Source: Mesorhabditis belari
Lineage: Eukaryota; Nematoda; Chromadorea; Rhabditida; Rhabditidae
Direction: 5' to 3'
NCBI GenBank assembly: GCA_958450365.1
Contig: CAUEEP010000133.1
Coordinates: forward strand, 62,001 to 126,000
DNA length: 64,000 nt
Of this stretch, positions 1 through 14,929 are shown piece by piece. The notes below the pieces were generated by a model. That model saw only the letters and a program-made list of their open reading frames with translations, was not told the origin of the DNA and did no database searches. A program made the translations under genes and the position numbers. The number at the start of each line of letters is the position of its first letter. Position 1 is the first letter of the stretch.

Positions 1-2859
1 ATTTGGAATCTTGAAAAAAGAGAATTGGTCCGTTTAGCAAAAAATAGCTTTACTTTTTTTGTACAGGTTGGTCGGATCGCTAATGTTCACAAAGGTGCAG
101 TCACTTCACTCTACTTCATGCCTGCAGAGCCAATCATGGTTTCAACGTCAAGCGATAATTCGATGAGAACCTGGGTTTTGGATCAGGTATTTTCAAGCAT
201 TTTTTTATACTAATTTTGTTTCGAATTTAGATGGATGGAATGCCACGTCAACTTGTCATCAATGAAGGCCATTCGCTGCCTGTGAAAACTGTGATTTTCA
301 GGTACTATTAATTGTTGTGTTTACAATCAATACTCGATTTTAGTAGTAATCACGAAGTCGTGTCAGCAGGACTTGATGGCTCTGTTCGTAAATATTCCGT
401 GATGAATGCAGTAACTCGCCAGAAGTTAGGAAACGCTGGTACCATTTCAAGGTTTGACTCGCCATCTTCACAATCTACTACGTGTTCAGGGCTAAAGCCA
501 AGAAGAAGGGACTTGATTTGGATAGTATTCGATTGGAACCGGTCATTGAGATTGCGGTAAGTTGCATTCGTGAATAACTAACCAAGTCAAAGAATTTCAA
601 ACGTAAGTTGTCCAATGTAGATTGGATGGAGCCGTGAGGCACAGTGGGATAACGTTCTTTGCCGACATCAAAATACGCTACTTGTCACGACATGGACTAC
701 CCGAAAGCAAAGCCAAGGAACGCACAAGGTAAAAATTCATGGGGATTCATGTTTAAACATCTTTTATAGCTCGCACATGGCCGCTTTTTTGAGAAGGATT
801 ATTTACTCGATACCATTGCTACATCCATTGCGATTTCTCCATGTGGAAACTTTGCTTTCATCGGGCATGTTTCTTTGATGACTAAAGTTAAGGAGATGTT
901 TCTAGATATTCTTCGGGCCATTTGGATCAATTCAACATTCAATCAGCTCGCCATATTCGGACATTTATTCAGGCCGAGCTAAAGATCGAGAATGACGAAA
1001 ACATCAACAAAAACGAGGTCTTGTCTTGCAGTCTTTGAAAAAAACAAATGGTTTTTAGGACTGCACTATCGATCTTGCTCATACATCATCAGTCAACGGT
1101 CTTGCAATAGACTCACTTGGCCACGAGCTTATAAGTGGCGGAGCTGATGGGACTTTAAGTTTCTGGGACCTCAGGACAGGTATAAGCTGTTTGAAACCTC
1201 CATAACCTCTACTTAATGTATTTTAGGTCGAATGAAGACTCGTATGAAGGCTAAAGGATCTATCACAAAGATGGTTTCATGTCGAAATAACAGTCTTATA
1301 GCTGTAGCTCTCGAAGATCCTGCTAAATGTATGATTTGTAATGTTGAATAAGAGAAAGTTTTTTAGCTTGTTTTGTTTCTGTGATCGATACTTTGACAAG
1401 AAAGGTTGCCCGCACATTTAAGCAAGTTGGAAACGACGTGGGTTGATTAAATTTTATTTTATATAAAAGTTTTAGGTGCTCTCAATGTCATTTTCCGCAA
1501 ATGGTAAATGGTTGCTTACTGGAGACAGAGATAATTATATTCGGGTTATTCGAACAACAGTAAATTATATTTTTGTTTTTTTAGGTTTGGGAGCTTGTAA
1601 CTTCCTCCTTGATTGATGTTCTTCTTTATGGAGCACCATGCACAGGAATATCCTTCAATGAAACTGGAGAATTTTTGGCAACTTGTCATCAAGGAGAACA
1701 GGCAATATATGTGTGGGCTAGCAAATTACACTTCGTTGGTCGAGTACCAATTTGCGCTTTGCCTATTGACTACAAGCCCGTTTGGGGTCAAGATAGGTAA
1801 ACTTTGATTTTTAAAAAATTTGATTCTTTTGATTTTTAGAAGTAAGAGCCTCGAAAATGCTAATGGATCGACTCTGGATTTGGAGGCGCTTAACAGAGCT
1901 TTTGAACAGGTAAATATGTCGTCGTCAACGTTTTAAACGGCAGATCTTTAGCTTGATACTTCTTTGGTTACTTATTCGGGCTTGGCTCCATCACGATGGG
2001 CTAATTTACCGGATCTATCGATTATTCGAGAGCGGAACAAACCAATCGAGCCGCCGAAGGTTGAGTCAAGTCGTTTGATCTGTTATTTTCTTGTTCAGAA
2101 ACCCAAACAAGCTCCATTCTTTCTTTCTTCAACTCAAACACTTGAAGGCTTCGAATTTGAAAAAATGGATTACGGTATGTGCTTTTGTGAACAGCTTCAG
2201 TATAAATTTATTAGAAACGATGGAAAAAGAGGAGCGAAAGATATTGGAAGCAAAACGAAATTTGTTGGATCTAGAGAGCGCTTTTTCAGCATCGTTGAGA
2301 AGGTAAAGCTAAAGTTTAAGCGCTTTTAGTCATCATATATTTTAGAGCCAACACTACCGAGGCCTTACGTTCATGTTTTGAACACTTAACACAGATGAGT
2401 GTATCGGCAATAGATTTTCAGGTAGAAATATGCTACAAACAACACAAACAAGATTACTATTTAGATTCGAACGCTATCTCCTGAGATATTGCCGCAGTTC
2501 ACGAAGATGTTGTTAGAGGTGTATTATTTGTTCATTTATAGTGCAAAGCATTTTAGGTACTGAAGACGCGTAAAAATTTCGATCTCGTGCAAGCATACCT
2601 GGCTTCTGCTATGAAAATCCATAGGCAAGGCACTATTGATCTCATAAACTTTCCACACTTTGCAGATCTGTGTTTTGGAAAAAGGATGATGAAAGTCCTG
2701 AGATGACCGAAATACTGGAGGAATTAAGTCGAACGCAGGATGAGGTATAAATGGATTTTGCGCATGTATGAATGATTTATTTAGGCTTGGGCTGAACTGG
2801 ATCAACTTATGGTTAAGAATGCATCCGTCATACAGTGGGCGAAAAACGCATTGTTATAG
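1..2859 (+). CDS. WDR36: UTP21/WDR36 small-subunit processome WD-repeat protein, 3' part
   Basis: This is the 3' portion of a gene for the nucleolar U3 snoRNP/SSU-processome protein Utp21 (WDR36), which acts in 18S rRNA processing. The 5' end lies outside the window. Many short exons encode successive WD repeats (for example IWNLEKREL, then VTSLYFMPAEPIMVSTSSD; later SGGADGTLSFWDLRTG near 1135-1180). The last exons (about 2350-2859) give the Utp21 C-terminal domain, with IRTLSPEILPQF, FDLVQAYLASAMKIHR and a final WAKNALL then TAG. Introns are about 40-50 nt, GT...TTTTAG. An AATAAA follows at about 2987. An exon-intron piece of this gene (about 1190-1313) is copied at 4749-4874. Family assignment is firm; internal exon limits were not all fixed. 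Confidence 0.9.
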
Positions 2860-2910
2860 GCTTTTAAGATGATCTTTATTTAGTTTAGTGTTTTCTGAAG
2901 TTGATTGTTG

Positions 2911-3123
2911 CACTTGTTGTCAATTTGTTATTTTTATTGTTATTGTTACGTTACTTGTTGATTATGATGATTTATTGTGGAAAGACAATAAAAATTTATT
3001 TTCAAAGCTTTTGAGATCTAAAGGTTTACTCGTTAACTTTACCCTTTGTGTTTAAAACAATCTGCAAGCTTGGATGCAGAGGCTCATTAAAATCCACACC
3101 GGTACAAAGATCATTGAATATCA
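2911..3123 (-). pseudogene. Duplicate of TMEM203 last exon and 3' flank
   Basis: These roughly 210 bp are a diverged copy of 6438-6650, which carries the terminal exon and 3' flank of the TMEM203 gene. On the minus strand the copy still reads the TMEM203 C-terminus (FVPVWILM, SLCIQACRLF, stop), but one Ile codon is missing and a TGA precedes the conserved Tyr-Ser-Met. No other TMEM203 exon is beside it, so it is a dead fragment. Its position just behind the WDR36 stop suggests that WDR36 and TMEM203 were once immediate convergent neighbours. Confidence 0.8.
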
Positions 3124-3661
3124 GTAGTATATATTAGGCTTTTCTGGCGCACTCTGGCGCTTTGCAGATTTTTGAGCATAAATTAAGTAAAAATATGCCC
3201 ATACATAAGCTTCTGTATGGAATTCCACTTCTAGCGCGCTGCAATTTTTGTGGATAAACTGTCCAAAAACAAATGTTTTTTTGATAAATGCCAATTAACC
3301 AACTTTTAATGCTAATTAAGCAAATTTATTAAACATAATTACTGAAGGGATATTCCTCTAATCGACGGACATCTTGTAAGTCACTTACACAATTGTTGCG
3401 CCTTTATCAAAAACTAGTTTTTTAAAAAAGATTGATTGACATAAACTCATTTTTATCCGCAATACAACCATTAACAACATTAATAAAATTAGTTAGCAAC
3501 TGTCTGAATTTCAAGATAAAACAAACAAACTAAATGAAAAACAAAGCCAAACAACAATCAACTTAAACAAAACCTCTTTTTACTACGCACATAATGCATG
3601 TTACTGAAAGCGTCATTCTGAAATTGAAAAGAGCCAAAACAAGAAACAAAAAGATCACTTG
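3124..3661. other. Intergenic, nothing recognised
   Basis: AT-rich sequence between the TMEM203 fragment and the end of the minus-strand integrase-like gene. No coding pattern, RNA gene or clear repeat was seen. Confidence 0.5.
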
Positions 3662-4286
3662 TTAGTACAACTTCTTGCATGGTGGCATCTCGAGTTGCAA
3701 AGTAGACTCTTCTTTCGACAAGCACATCGATTTGTCGTACATCCGCTCAGACACAAGCAATGAGCCTGACCTAAAGTTATAATATTTTAGCTGAGGTAAA
3801 AACATTTGAATTTGTAAGAAAAAGAAAAAAGAAAGATTAACAAGAAAGATTATAAGTGCAAATAAATGTGCTTACCTTGGCTCCCAGAGATCGATGCTGC
3901 CCCAACAGCAGTCCTCAACGATGTCTCCCCGTCCGGAATTGAATTGACCGAGAAGAATTCAGCTCCACATGGAGCCAGTTGATTCCTAGTGAATGTTTGC
4001 CAAGTGCTGAATGTTTCTGTCGAAGCAATTCATAGAGGTCCTCACGCTTGATGACTTTCTTCCCGTCGTTTTTCTTGGCTCCATCACCATGGTGCAGAAG
4101 AATTATTGTCCCGTTTTCGCTGAATAGAGAGAAACGCCGGTGAAGATTTCGTTCTTCAGTTAATTTCCAATTTACTGATGTTGATTGAAGTGTTTCGATC
4201 ATCTTCACATAACCTGCATTAGACGGGAAAGCTCGACTGCATCGCTCTTGTACGAATTTCTCGAATTGATCGTTAAAAGCGATCAT
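3662..4286 (-). pseudogene. Integrase zinc-binding-like gene, apparently frameshifted
   Basis: Minus-strand gene starting at ATG 4286, behind a CTTTTTAG acceptor that looks like a trans-splice site. The N-terminal part (MIAFNDQFEKFVQERCSR...) continues to KREDLYELLRQKHSALGKHS. This resembles the H2C2-type integrase zinc-binding module found in retroelement-derived and KRBA2-like proteins. After GINWLHVELNSS the frame runs to a stop near 3915, but the +1 frame continues with a plausible sequence (GDIVEDCCWGSIDLWEP), a GTAAGC donor near 3875, and a last exon ending MPPCKKLY, TAA at 3662. A single-base frameshift, or an unrecognised tiny intron, separates the halves. Family assignment is by pattern only. 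It could be a decayed domesticated retroelement gene. Confidence 0.42.
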
Positions 4287-4602
4287 TCTGAAGGCCAATG
4301 ACCTAAAAAGAGAAAACATTAAAGTTTAATTATAAATATCAGCTACTACATGTCTACCAAGAAAATGAGCAACAATTTTAAAAAAAAACGGTCAATTTTT
4401 GATAAACGCGGTGGTTCAGGGTGGAATGAACATTTTTTTAGCAAACATGGGCGAAGATGCGCAATATTTTAAAAAAGTTATTGGAAATTCACAAACCATA
4501 TTACTTAAATTTCTTAGCTTAAATTTTGCGTGGGTGAAACTATCATAGTTGAAAAATTATAAAAAATTCGATGAATCAAGCGGGATCAATTGGCATTTAT
4601 CC

Positions 4603-4742
4603 GGATTGTGGTCGGATTAGGACGTCCGAAACCGACCACAAGATAATCAACGGCCGGATTCGGACGTCCGGATCGGATCCTGACGTCCGGATCGGATTCG
4701 GACGTCCGGATCAGATCCGGACGCCTGGTCGGATTCGGACGT
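4603..4742. repeat. Degenerate GGACGTCCGGATC tandem repeat
   Basis: About 140 bp of imperfect, locally palindromic units built on CGGACGTCCGGATCGGATTC. The unit contains the self-complementary GGACGTCC. It is much more GC-rich than its surroundings and lies directly before the copied WDR36 fragment, so it may mark a rearrangement junction. Confidence 0.75.
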
Positions 4743-4748
4743 AACATA

Positions 4749-4874
4749 TATATTGAAACCTCCATAACCTCTACTTAATGCATTTTAGGTCGCATGAAGA
4801 CTCGTATGAAGGCTAAAGGATCCATCACAAAGATGGTTTCATGTCGAAATAACAGTCTTATAGCTGTAGCTCTC
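4749..4874 (+). pseudogene. Copied WDR36 intron-exon fragment
   Basis: Nearly identical to about 1190-1313 inside WDR36, with only a few substitutions. It starts in the exon/intron before GTCG-AATGAAG and includes the intron and the exon start (TTTTAGGTCG...). Because the intron is retained, this is a DNA-level duplication, not a retrocopy. Homology stops abruptly at GTAGCTCTCG, where a different duplicated block (the shared promoter block) begins. Confidence 0.9.
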
Positions 4875-4884
4875 GGAATATTCA

Positions 4885-5506
4885 GGCGGGCACAAATTTC
4901 CGTCACAAAAGCTTACTGTACTAACATTTGATCGTGCTAAATGTTAAAACATTCAATTGCGCGCAGCACTTTCTTTTTCGGTCATTCTTTTTGCTCCACA
5001 AAAAGCTCAACTGTGGCACCATCTGCAAAATCGCGAACAAACTCTCCGTTTTTCTTTTTTCAACATGTTTTGCATTGCCCCCGTTGACCCCCTCATATTT
5101 TTCACATCACTTTTTGATAGGGACCCTCGGAAATGAACACGCATTTGGACTTGTTCTCCCCTTTATTTCCCTTGAATCTCTAGGATTTTCTTTTTGCTGT
5201 TTTTTTTTCACTCTCACTGTATTTTTTGATTAATCGGGTGAACCTTTTTTAGATAAGACTAGCAGTGGTCTCCAACCGAGGATTATATAAAGGTTGTTAT
5301 GGATAGGAAAGCAATCTATTTTCTTGCTAAAGTCGCTTCCCCTTAGTCTCTCTTAATGTGAACCCTCAAATTTTATTCTCTTGCCTCTCCCTATCACGAA
5401 AGCTTTATCATTGCTTTTGCTAGATCTTGTTTACGTTAGTATGTTACATTTTTTACTTTATTTGACTTTATTTGACGCTCATTCTCGCTTTTTCAGTTCG
5501 CTCAAG
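4885..5506 (+). promoter_or_regulatory. Duplicated TATA promoter and 5' leader, copy 1
   Basis: Upstream region of the gene at 5507, almost the same as 19925-20660. It has a strong TATATAAA at 5284-5291 and a small dyad, GACTAGCAGTGGTC, about 25 bp before it. A C/T-rich leader follows (CCTTAGTCTCTCTTAATGTG), and a TTTTTCAG acceptor stands just before the ATG. Open frames in this block (4928-5233, 5381-5500) are not thought to be coding, because the block also precedes a different protein at 20667. TATA plus a conserved leader suggests inducible, strong expression; that is inference. Confidence 0.7.
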
Positions 5507-6209
5507 ATGTCGAGGAAGATTGGTCTCAATGGCATCGTGGTCAGCGTTCAGGAGGAGGACTTTGAGGAGGCGTGGAAGATGTTAAAACTGATGGAGAGTG
5601 ATGGAGTTGTGGTCAAGGATTTGCAGGGCACGGTAAGAATTTGTACTCAATTCTTTTATAATTCTCAATTCCAGGAGACTAACGAGCCGTACGACTTCAA
5701 CGAGCTCATCGAAAAAGCCAACGAGTACTCCAACAAAGATCCACCAGACGTCGTCGAATTTTCGGAGAAGGCTTGGGGAGCAGCGTTACTTTGTGTCAAG
5801 GAGTTTTTTCTGAAACATTGTCGCGTCCTTATTAAGTCATCTTCGGCAAAGATCAAGTTGTTGGACCTGATTCGTGATTTTGGACTCAGTAACCTTCAAA
5901 GCATAGAAGTTGGAAATGCGTGGGCCGAGGTCAAAAAGTAAGTACTAATTGGTGTTTACATGACTTATCTTTTAATTTAGCTCGCGCTCGAGATTCTATG
6001 ACATTGTGAAGCTTATGGTGAAGGAGGCTCGAGAAGCACTGTTGGAGTCGATCAAGGGAATGGCTGCCACGATTGAACAAGCAGGATTGAACAAGGAACT
6101 CATCTGTACCGAATTGAACAGCTTAACGTCGGTCAATATCGCCTCTGCCCACGAAGAAACTTGCAAGATCGGCAAATGTTCTTACTCCTATGACCGTATT
6201 GCGTATTAG
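5507..6209 (+). CDS. Unrecognised helical protein with PaREP1/HEPN-like pattern
   Basis: Three exons (5507-about 5632, 5676-5938, about 5981-6209) encode about 200 residues. The start MSRKIGLNGIVVSVQEEDFEEAW follows a TTTTTCAG acceptor and ends IAY, TAG. The middle has EFSEKAWGAALLCVKEF followed by SSAKIKLLDLIRDFG. That arrangement resembles the PaREP1 branch of the HEPN helical fold (SEKAWGAA...VKA...HxxL). I see no HEPN RNase R-x4-6-H motif, so nuclease activity is not supported. It has no signal peptide or membrane segment. An AATAAA lies at 6215-6220, right after the stop. It sits between copied pieces of WDR36 and TMEM203 and under a promoter shared with the NTF2-like gene at 20667. Function unknown; the family call is tentative. 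Confidence 0.6.
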
Positions 6210-6574
6210 TTTGGAATAAACTCTTCTCTGTAATTTCATTATTATTTTTTTCTTTAGGGTTTTCAGCTTTTGAATGTTGACGCTTTCTAATGTTGGATTT
6301 TAAGGGATTTGTAAACTTTGAAATTTTGTAGGTTTTTATTCCTTATAAATGGTGTACTTCAATTTAAATTTAACCTCTAGCGAGTCCAATTTTGAATATT
6401 CATTTTCACAAGAATTTTTGGATAGGGATTATGAAACACTTGTGGTCAATTTGTGATTTTTATTGTTACCTTACTTGTTGTTGATTATGCTGATTTATTG
6501 TGGAAAGACAATAAAAATTTATTTTCAAAGCTTTTGAGATCTAAAGGTTTACCCGTAAATTTTACCCTTTGTGT

Positions 6575-7769
6575 TTAAAACAATCTGCAGGCTTGGATGC
6601 AAAGGCTTATCATTAAAATCCACACTGGTACAAAGACCATTGAATATCCGTGTTGGAGAGAAACCTAAATAGTTTTATGAAGATGTATAATCTAATAGGT
6701 TGATGCATAAGTCTTTTTGTTCCTTTTCGTCTGCCGTTTCAAGCCAACAAATGCACGAATTAAACTACGGTTGATTTGATTAGAAAAATCAATTATTTTT
6801 CTGCAAAATAACATTAAAACGGGTTTAAAAATATTTAATGCCTGGATTTTCTTGAGAGTATGAAGTCGGGTAGTCAAAAAGGGCTAACTCGATGATGCGG
6901 TTTAGACACCTTAGCTAAAGAAAACCTATCTTCGTGTCAATAGATAAAAGATAGAGAAAAAAACGTTTGATATTTCGCCAAAATTTCAGAGAAATTCATT
7001 CAGCCAATTTTTCCGTAGAGTTTTTATAGATTTTTACGAAAAAGGCGTTTTTCACTCTCGAATTTGCTTGAAAGTGAACCGAAATTGATTTAAAAAGATG
7101 GAAATTCAACAAAAAAACACTTTTTTTATAGAGCAAACTATAGATTAATTGGTGAATTTGTTACTTTTTAACAGAAGTACGAAAAAAACGAAAAGACTTA
7201 TGCATCAACCTAATAGTATGATACCTGCATCGGATTGAGGTCTCCATCTATTTTGTGACAGATCCAGATCTGTGCATACATATTTAACGACAATGGATTT
7301 TTCCTACTTACCTCAAATAATAAAGTTAGGGCAAGTCTAATCCAGTTGAAAAAATATCGACTTATCGTACGGAGGGTCCATCTGCAAATTCCATATTTTT
7401 TGATTTTGGCTGATCTTTCAAATTCCCCTTTTAACATTTAGACTCACCTCACTGGCGCCACTTTGTTCTCTCTATATAGCAAAATTGTTCGAATAAACAC
7501 GATGAAAAGAAAGTATCCGTCCAAAATGGATGCTAAACTTGTTGGATTGGGGATCGGATACCTTGTGTTTTACCCGCAAACAATGGTGTAAACAAAAACC
7601 AATATGATCGATCAAGAATGTCGTAAATTTTTAAAGTCTAAAATTGGCTTTTGACTTTTTGTTCTTTGCCGCTTACCAGTAAAATTGTGAAAATGAAGAA
7701 TCCCATAATATGAAGCCATAGTTCGAAAACGCTTACGCCAGTCCATCGGACGATTTCCCGCAACACCAT
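6575..7769 (-). CDS. TMEM203: TMEM203 homologue, ER four-helix membrane protein
   Basis: Minus-strand gene, ATG at 7769 behind an AAATTTAG acceptor, TAA at 6575. Exons read MVLREIVRWTGVSVFELWLH..TILL, then TLKIYDILDRSYWFLFTPLF, AASILDGYFLFIVFIRTILL, WTLRTISRYFFNWIRLALTL, IWICHKIDGDLNPMQ and finally FVPVWILMISLCIQACRLF. This matches TMEM203 along its whole length, with four hydrophobic helices and the RAC-type C-terminus. TMEM203 is known as an ER protein that influences calcium homeostasis. One intron is only 41 nt, while the last intron carries a complete mariner-type MITE (6696-7212). It is divergent from SF3A2, with about 245 bp between start codons. Confidence 0.88.
6696..7212 (-). mobile_element. 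Mariner-type MITE, copy 1 (TAGGTTGATGCATAAG family)
   Basis: A 517 bp element with inverted ends TAGGTTGATGCATAAGTC and flanking TA, in the last intron of TMEM203. It is closely similar to 31053-31570 and 39605-40121, here in opposite orientation. It carries a shared short frame (TTRLHTLKKIQALNIFKPVL...) but no recognisable transposase, so it is probably a non-autonomous element of the mariner group. Confidence 0.9.
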
Positions 7770-8013
7770 CGAACTAAATTTAGTTCGATGAAGGAAATTT
7801 GTACACCTAATGGACGATGTTTGGATTTTTATTAAAAAAGCAACTCGAATAGCGCTTAAAGTATTAAAATATAAACATTGGCTACGAGAGAAATCAATTA
7901 ACGGTTTTCTTTGTGCTTCTTTGGATTTCAATTTTCGTAGTTGAATTGAGATTTGGTTGACTCAATCAATGCTTAGTTTTAGCGCTTAATTTTTTAATAA
8001 ATCAAATTTAGAA

Positions 8014-11785
<3,772 letters not shown>

Positions 11786-12012
11786 TGCGCTCGGATCAAA
11801 TTTTGTCAGTTCTTGATCTCTGAAGAAATTTTTTAGAGTATGTATTTTAACTTTTCAAGTAAACTTTTTTATTGTGTTGTTACTTTGTTGAATTAATTTA
11901 TCGGCAATAAATTGTACACTTATGAATTCCATGAAACCAAAAGTTTAATCACATTTTATTTATCCAGGGGTTTTTTTTTCCAAGAGATTAAAAAGAATTG
12001 TCTTTTTTAGAA

Positions 12013-14135
12013 ATGTCCTCTATGGAAGTAGATAAATCGACGACGTTCAGTTGTCACAATTTGAAAGGGTAAGGCTTGTAATTTGGGATTTTAAAAAGTG
12101 TCTTTTAGAATACAAGATATTCTTGGCTACGACAACTTCGCTCCAATCATTGAACAAGGCTTGGGCACATTGGATTTCTTCAAATTACTTCATACGCTGT
12201 GTACAGAAATTAAGGTATTTAAATTTAAAGTCAAAGTTAACATTTGTTTTAGGTCCTTGATGAGTTACAAGAAAGTCCATCTGCTATTCAATCACTTGAC
12301 GAAGCGAAGGCTTTTCTTTATGAACTTAGCGCCTTTCTGACTGAATTGGGTAAATTTTACTAAATTTTGACTTCTAAAAGTTAATGCAGATTGTGGAATT
12401 TCTGATCTACTCTCGGGTTCATTGGAGGAACGCTTTTCGTCAACAACTCGTCGTTATGCACTTATCGACTTTTTGATTAACGAATTGAAAGTTGCTCGTG
12501 TATTGGCAGACGAAAAATTAAAAGCCCCAGTAAAGGCTAGTTTGTTTAAATTTTATCACTTTTTTTTGTTCTCAGGTTATTGATACTGCATTGGCCCAGG
12601 ATCTTGACAGAGCGATTCAAACGTTAAAGATGCCAGCGCCTAAAATAGGAGATGAGCGTGATATCGTGGCTAAAATTATGGTTGAAGTTGGTTAATGTTT
12701 ATCCTTCTTAAGAATCGAGTTTTGCCAATTAGGTTTTTTCTAAAATCTTTGCTTATTAAGGCCAACAAACGATGTCAAGTGCTCAAAAACCCACCACGTC
12801 CACTTTTTACCGAAAAGATGGATGATTTGAAGTGGGCAGCAGTTGATCGGGTATTTATTGAAACTTGCAGAATGGAATAAAATCCTTATAAATTTAGCTT
12901 TGTCATCAAATGTCTGCTGATGTACGCGCTCGAAATCTGTTACTTCTAAAGAGAATCGATGTAACTGTGAACTCATTTTTATGGTAACATCACAATAAAT
13001 GTTTTTTTATAAAAAGTGATTTAGGGCTGATAAAGTTCGAAAACGAGAAAAGGAAATTTTGGATCTATACGCAGAAAAAAGAAAAGATATGGCTAAGGTT
13101 TTTTCTATTAAAATCTTTAAATTTTAATTTAGGTTTTTCCTCCGGATGTAATAAGCCTTCTTGCTTGTTCGAACAATCACCTACTGATTGAAAGGGTAAG
13201 TGAAAGGTTATTTACCACATTGAAACATTTAGCCTTCTCATTGGCTATCTCTTTTCTTTGGGTGGTCAGTGTAATAAACCCGTTGTGTTGCTGCCAGTGG
13301 GAGAAATCTCTTCTGACCCAAACCCAATAATAATTACCTGCTGGTATTGAGTTCATCGATTTTAGCTTTAGTGAACCTTGCTTTAGGAGTTTTAAATTAC
13401 AAAATTAATTTGTATAAAATGAAAATAATTTCTTTTTTTAGGCATCATGCTCCCGTTTGCGTCAACATACGAAATCCAAAGTTCAGCCGGTTGCGAATGC
13501 AGAAGCACCAAAAGATCGGTTTGTTTTTTAGTTATTTCGGTAAAAAATCTTTGCAGTGGTGGACGCACAAATGAAGTAGCTGCACCTTCACGAGAGACAT
13601 TTTTATCACAACAGCTCGGTGAGTGAATTTTAATGTCTGTGATTTTTATTTCTCATAGGTCGAGGTGATGGTGGACGTGGGCAGTGGCATGGTGGACGAG
13701 GAGGACATGGTTCGTTAATAATTTTGTTTACATGATGCTTTTAAAATAGGTGGCCATGGAGGTCATGGAGGAAGAGGGCATGGTGGTGGAAATCAAAATT
13801 ATCAACAAAGCGGTGGTTCACATCACTCAGTCGAAGACCAGGTAAGCATTAGAAAATCGGTTGTCTAGGTTTTTTCGGTTTTTAACGTATCGCCCATATT
13901 TAGGCTCGTAACGAATATCAACAGAGGCGCGATCATTATGGTGGCCAAGGTAGGCTTTTAATCGAAGAGTATTATTTTAAATGCTCAGGTATGTAAGTAA
14001 ATATTTAGTTTAGTTGCTTTTATCTTTTTACTTTTTAAAAATTTTTAAGATCGTCGTGGTGGGAATCGAGGCGGAAGCGGCGGTGGTTATCAACGGGGAC
14101 GTGGCGGCGGGCGTGGATACATGGGCAATTACTGA
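12013..14135 (+). CDS. FAM98: FAM98 family protein with RGG tail (tRNA-ligase complex component)
   Basis: Start MSSMEVDKSTTFSCHNLKG two bases behind a TTTTTTAG acceptor. The FAM98 domain follows: ILGYDNFAPIIEQGLGTLDF, LDFFKLLHTLCTEIK, the RYALIDFLINELKVAR block and LHQMSADVRARNLLLLKRID then VTVNSFLW. The end is a Gly/Arg-rich tail (GRGDGGRGQWHGGRGGHGG... RRGGNRGGSGGGYQRGRGGG), stop TGA at 14135. FAM98 proteins associate with the DDX1/RTCB tRNA-splicing ligase complex, and RGG tails bind RNA. It lies about 100 nt after the SF3A2 poly(A) signal, an operon-like spacing. AATAAA at 14273-14278. Confidence 0.88.
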
Positions 14136-14278
14136 AATCCACTGGTTTGGTACATTCATTGCATGGCCTCTTCTATGCACAATAGCACTGGCTTTCAATC
14201 ACCATTTCATTGTTTTTAGTCATTTTCAATGGGTAGCACTGTACGTGTTCTTTGTTATTTTCGCTTGTTGCAAATAAA

Positions 14279-14929
14279 TTATTTACAAGAAAAGTATTCA
14301 AAAAAGCGTTACGACGCTCGAATATCTATTGTAGTGAATTTTTCAGCGTTTTTTTGAAAAGCCTTTCTTTCTCTTCTCCATTCTTTTTTCTTTTGTTTGG
14401 AAGTCCAAAGGGCTGGCGGGGGTCAAAATGTGTCTTCCAAATCTCTCCACTTTCTTTATATTTTCCTCTGTTTGTGCCTTATCTCGTCGACCACTACGGA
14501 GCGGCTATTAAATTAAACTTCTCCGAATGCTCACACGAGAACTTTTCGCACATTTTACGATCCAAATTTACGATTTTTGAGAAAATAAACTATTCTTTTG
14601 GAGATCAATTTTTAGGATTAAGAGCTTATAGCCTTCTCCTCAAAAGCCTAGGAAACAAAGGTTTTTGTTTGATAAAATTAGTCAACCTGAATATAAACGT
14701 AGAATGCTAGGGAGGATCAATACATTTTCGTTGTTTGACAGGCGTCAGCAAACTGAAAGCTAACCCTCAATTGTTTGAACAACGGTACGGGAGATTTTCC
14801 CATGGGTTTCTAATTGCATCATTGCGGGAGAAATTGATCTTTTATACGAATGTTCATTCTTTTCTCATTCAACATCTTGAAAGTTTAATACATCATTACT
14901 TTTTAGATTTGGCATTTTGATGGGGTGGG
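14279..14929. other. Intergenic, no gene seen
   Basis: Follows the FAM98 poly(A) signal and precedes the TMEM65 start. Open frames at 14252-14710 and 14735-14920 have no recognisable similarity and look like chance frames. Promoter elements were not identified. Confidence 0.5.

Noticed and set aside
4928..5233. 101-codon frame in promoter block 1
   Set aside because: The same block precedes a different gene at 20667, where the frame differs by indels; it lies upstream of the TATA box and has no family features.
6692..6877. 61-codon frame inside the MITE as a gene
   Set aside because: Conserved among MITE copies because the element is conserved; no transposase motif and ends inside the terminal repeat.
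14252..14710. 152-codon frame after FAM98
   Set aside because: Begins at the poly(A) region of FAM98; F/S-rich pattern typical of chance frames in T-rich DNA; no splice context.
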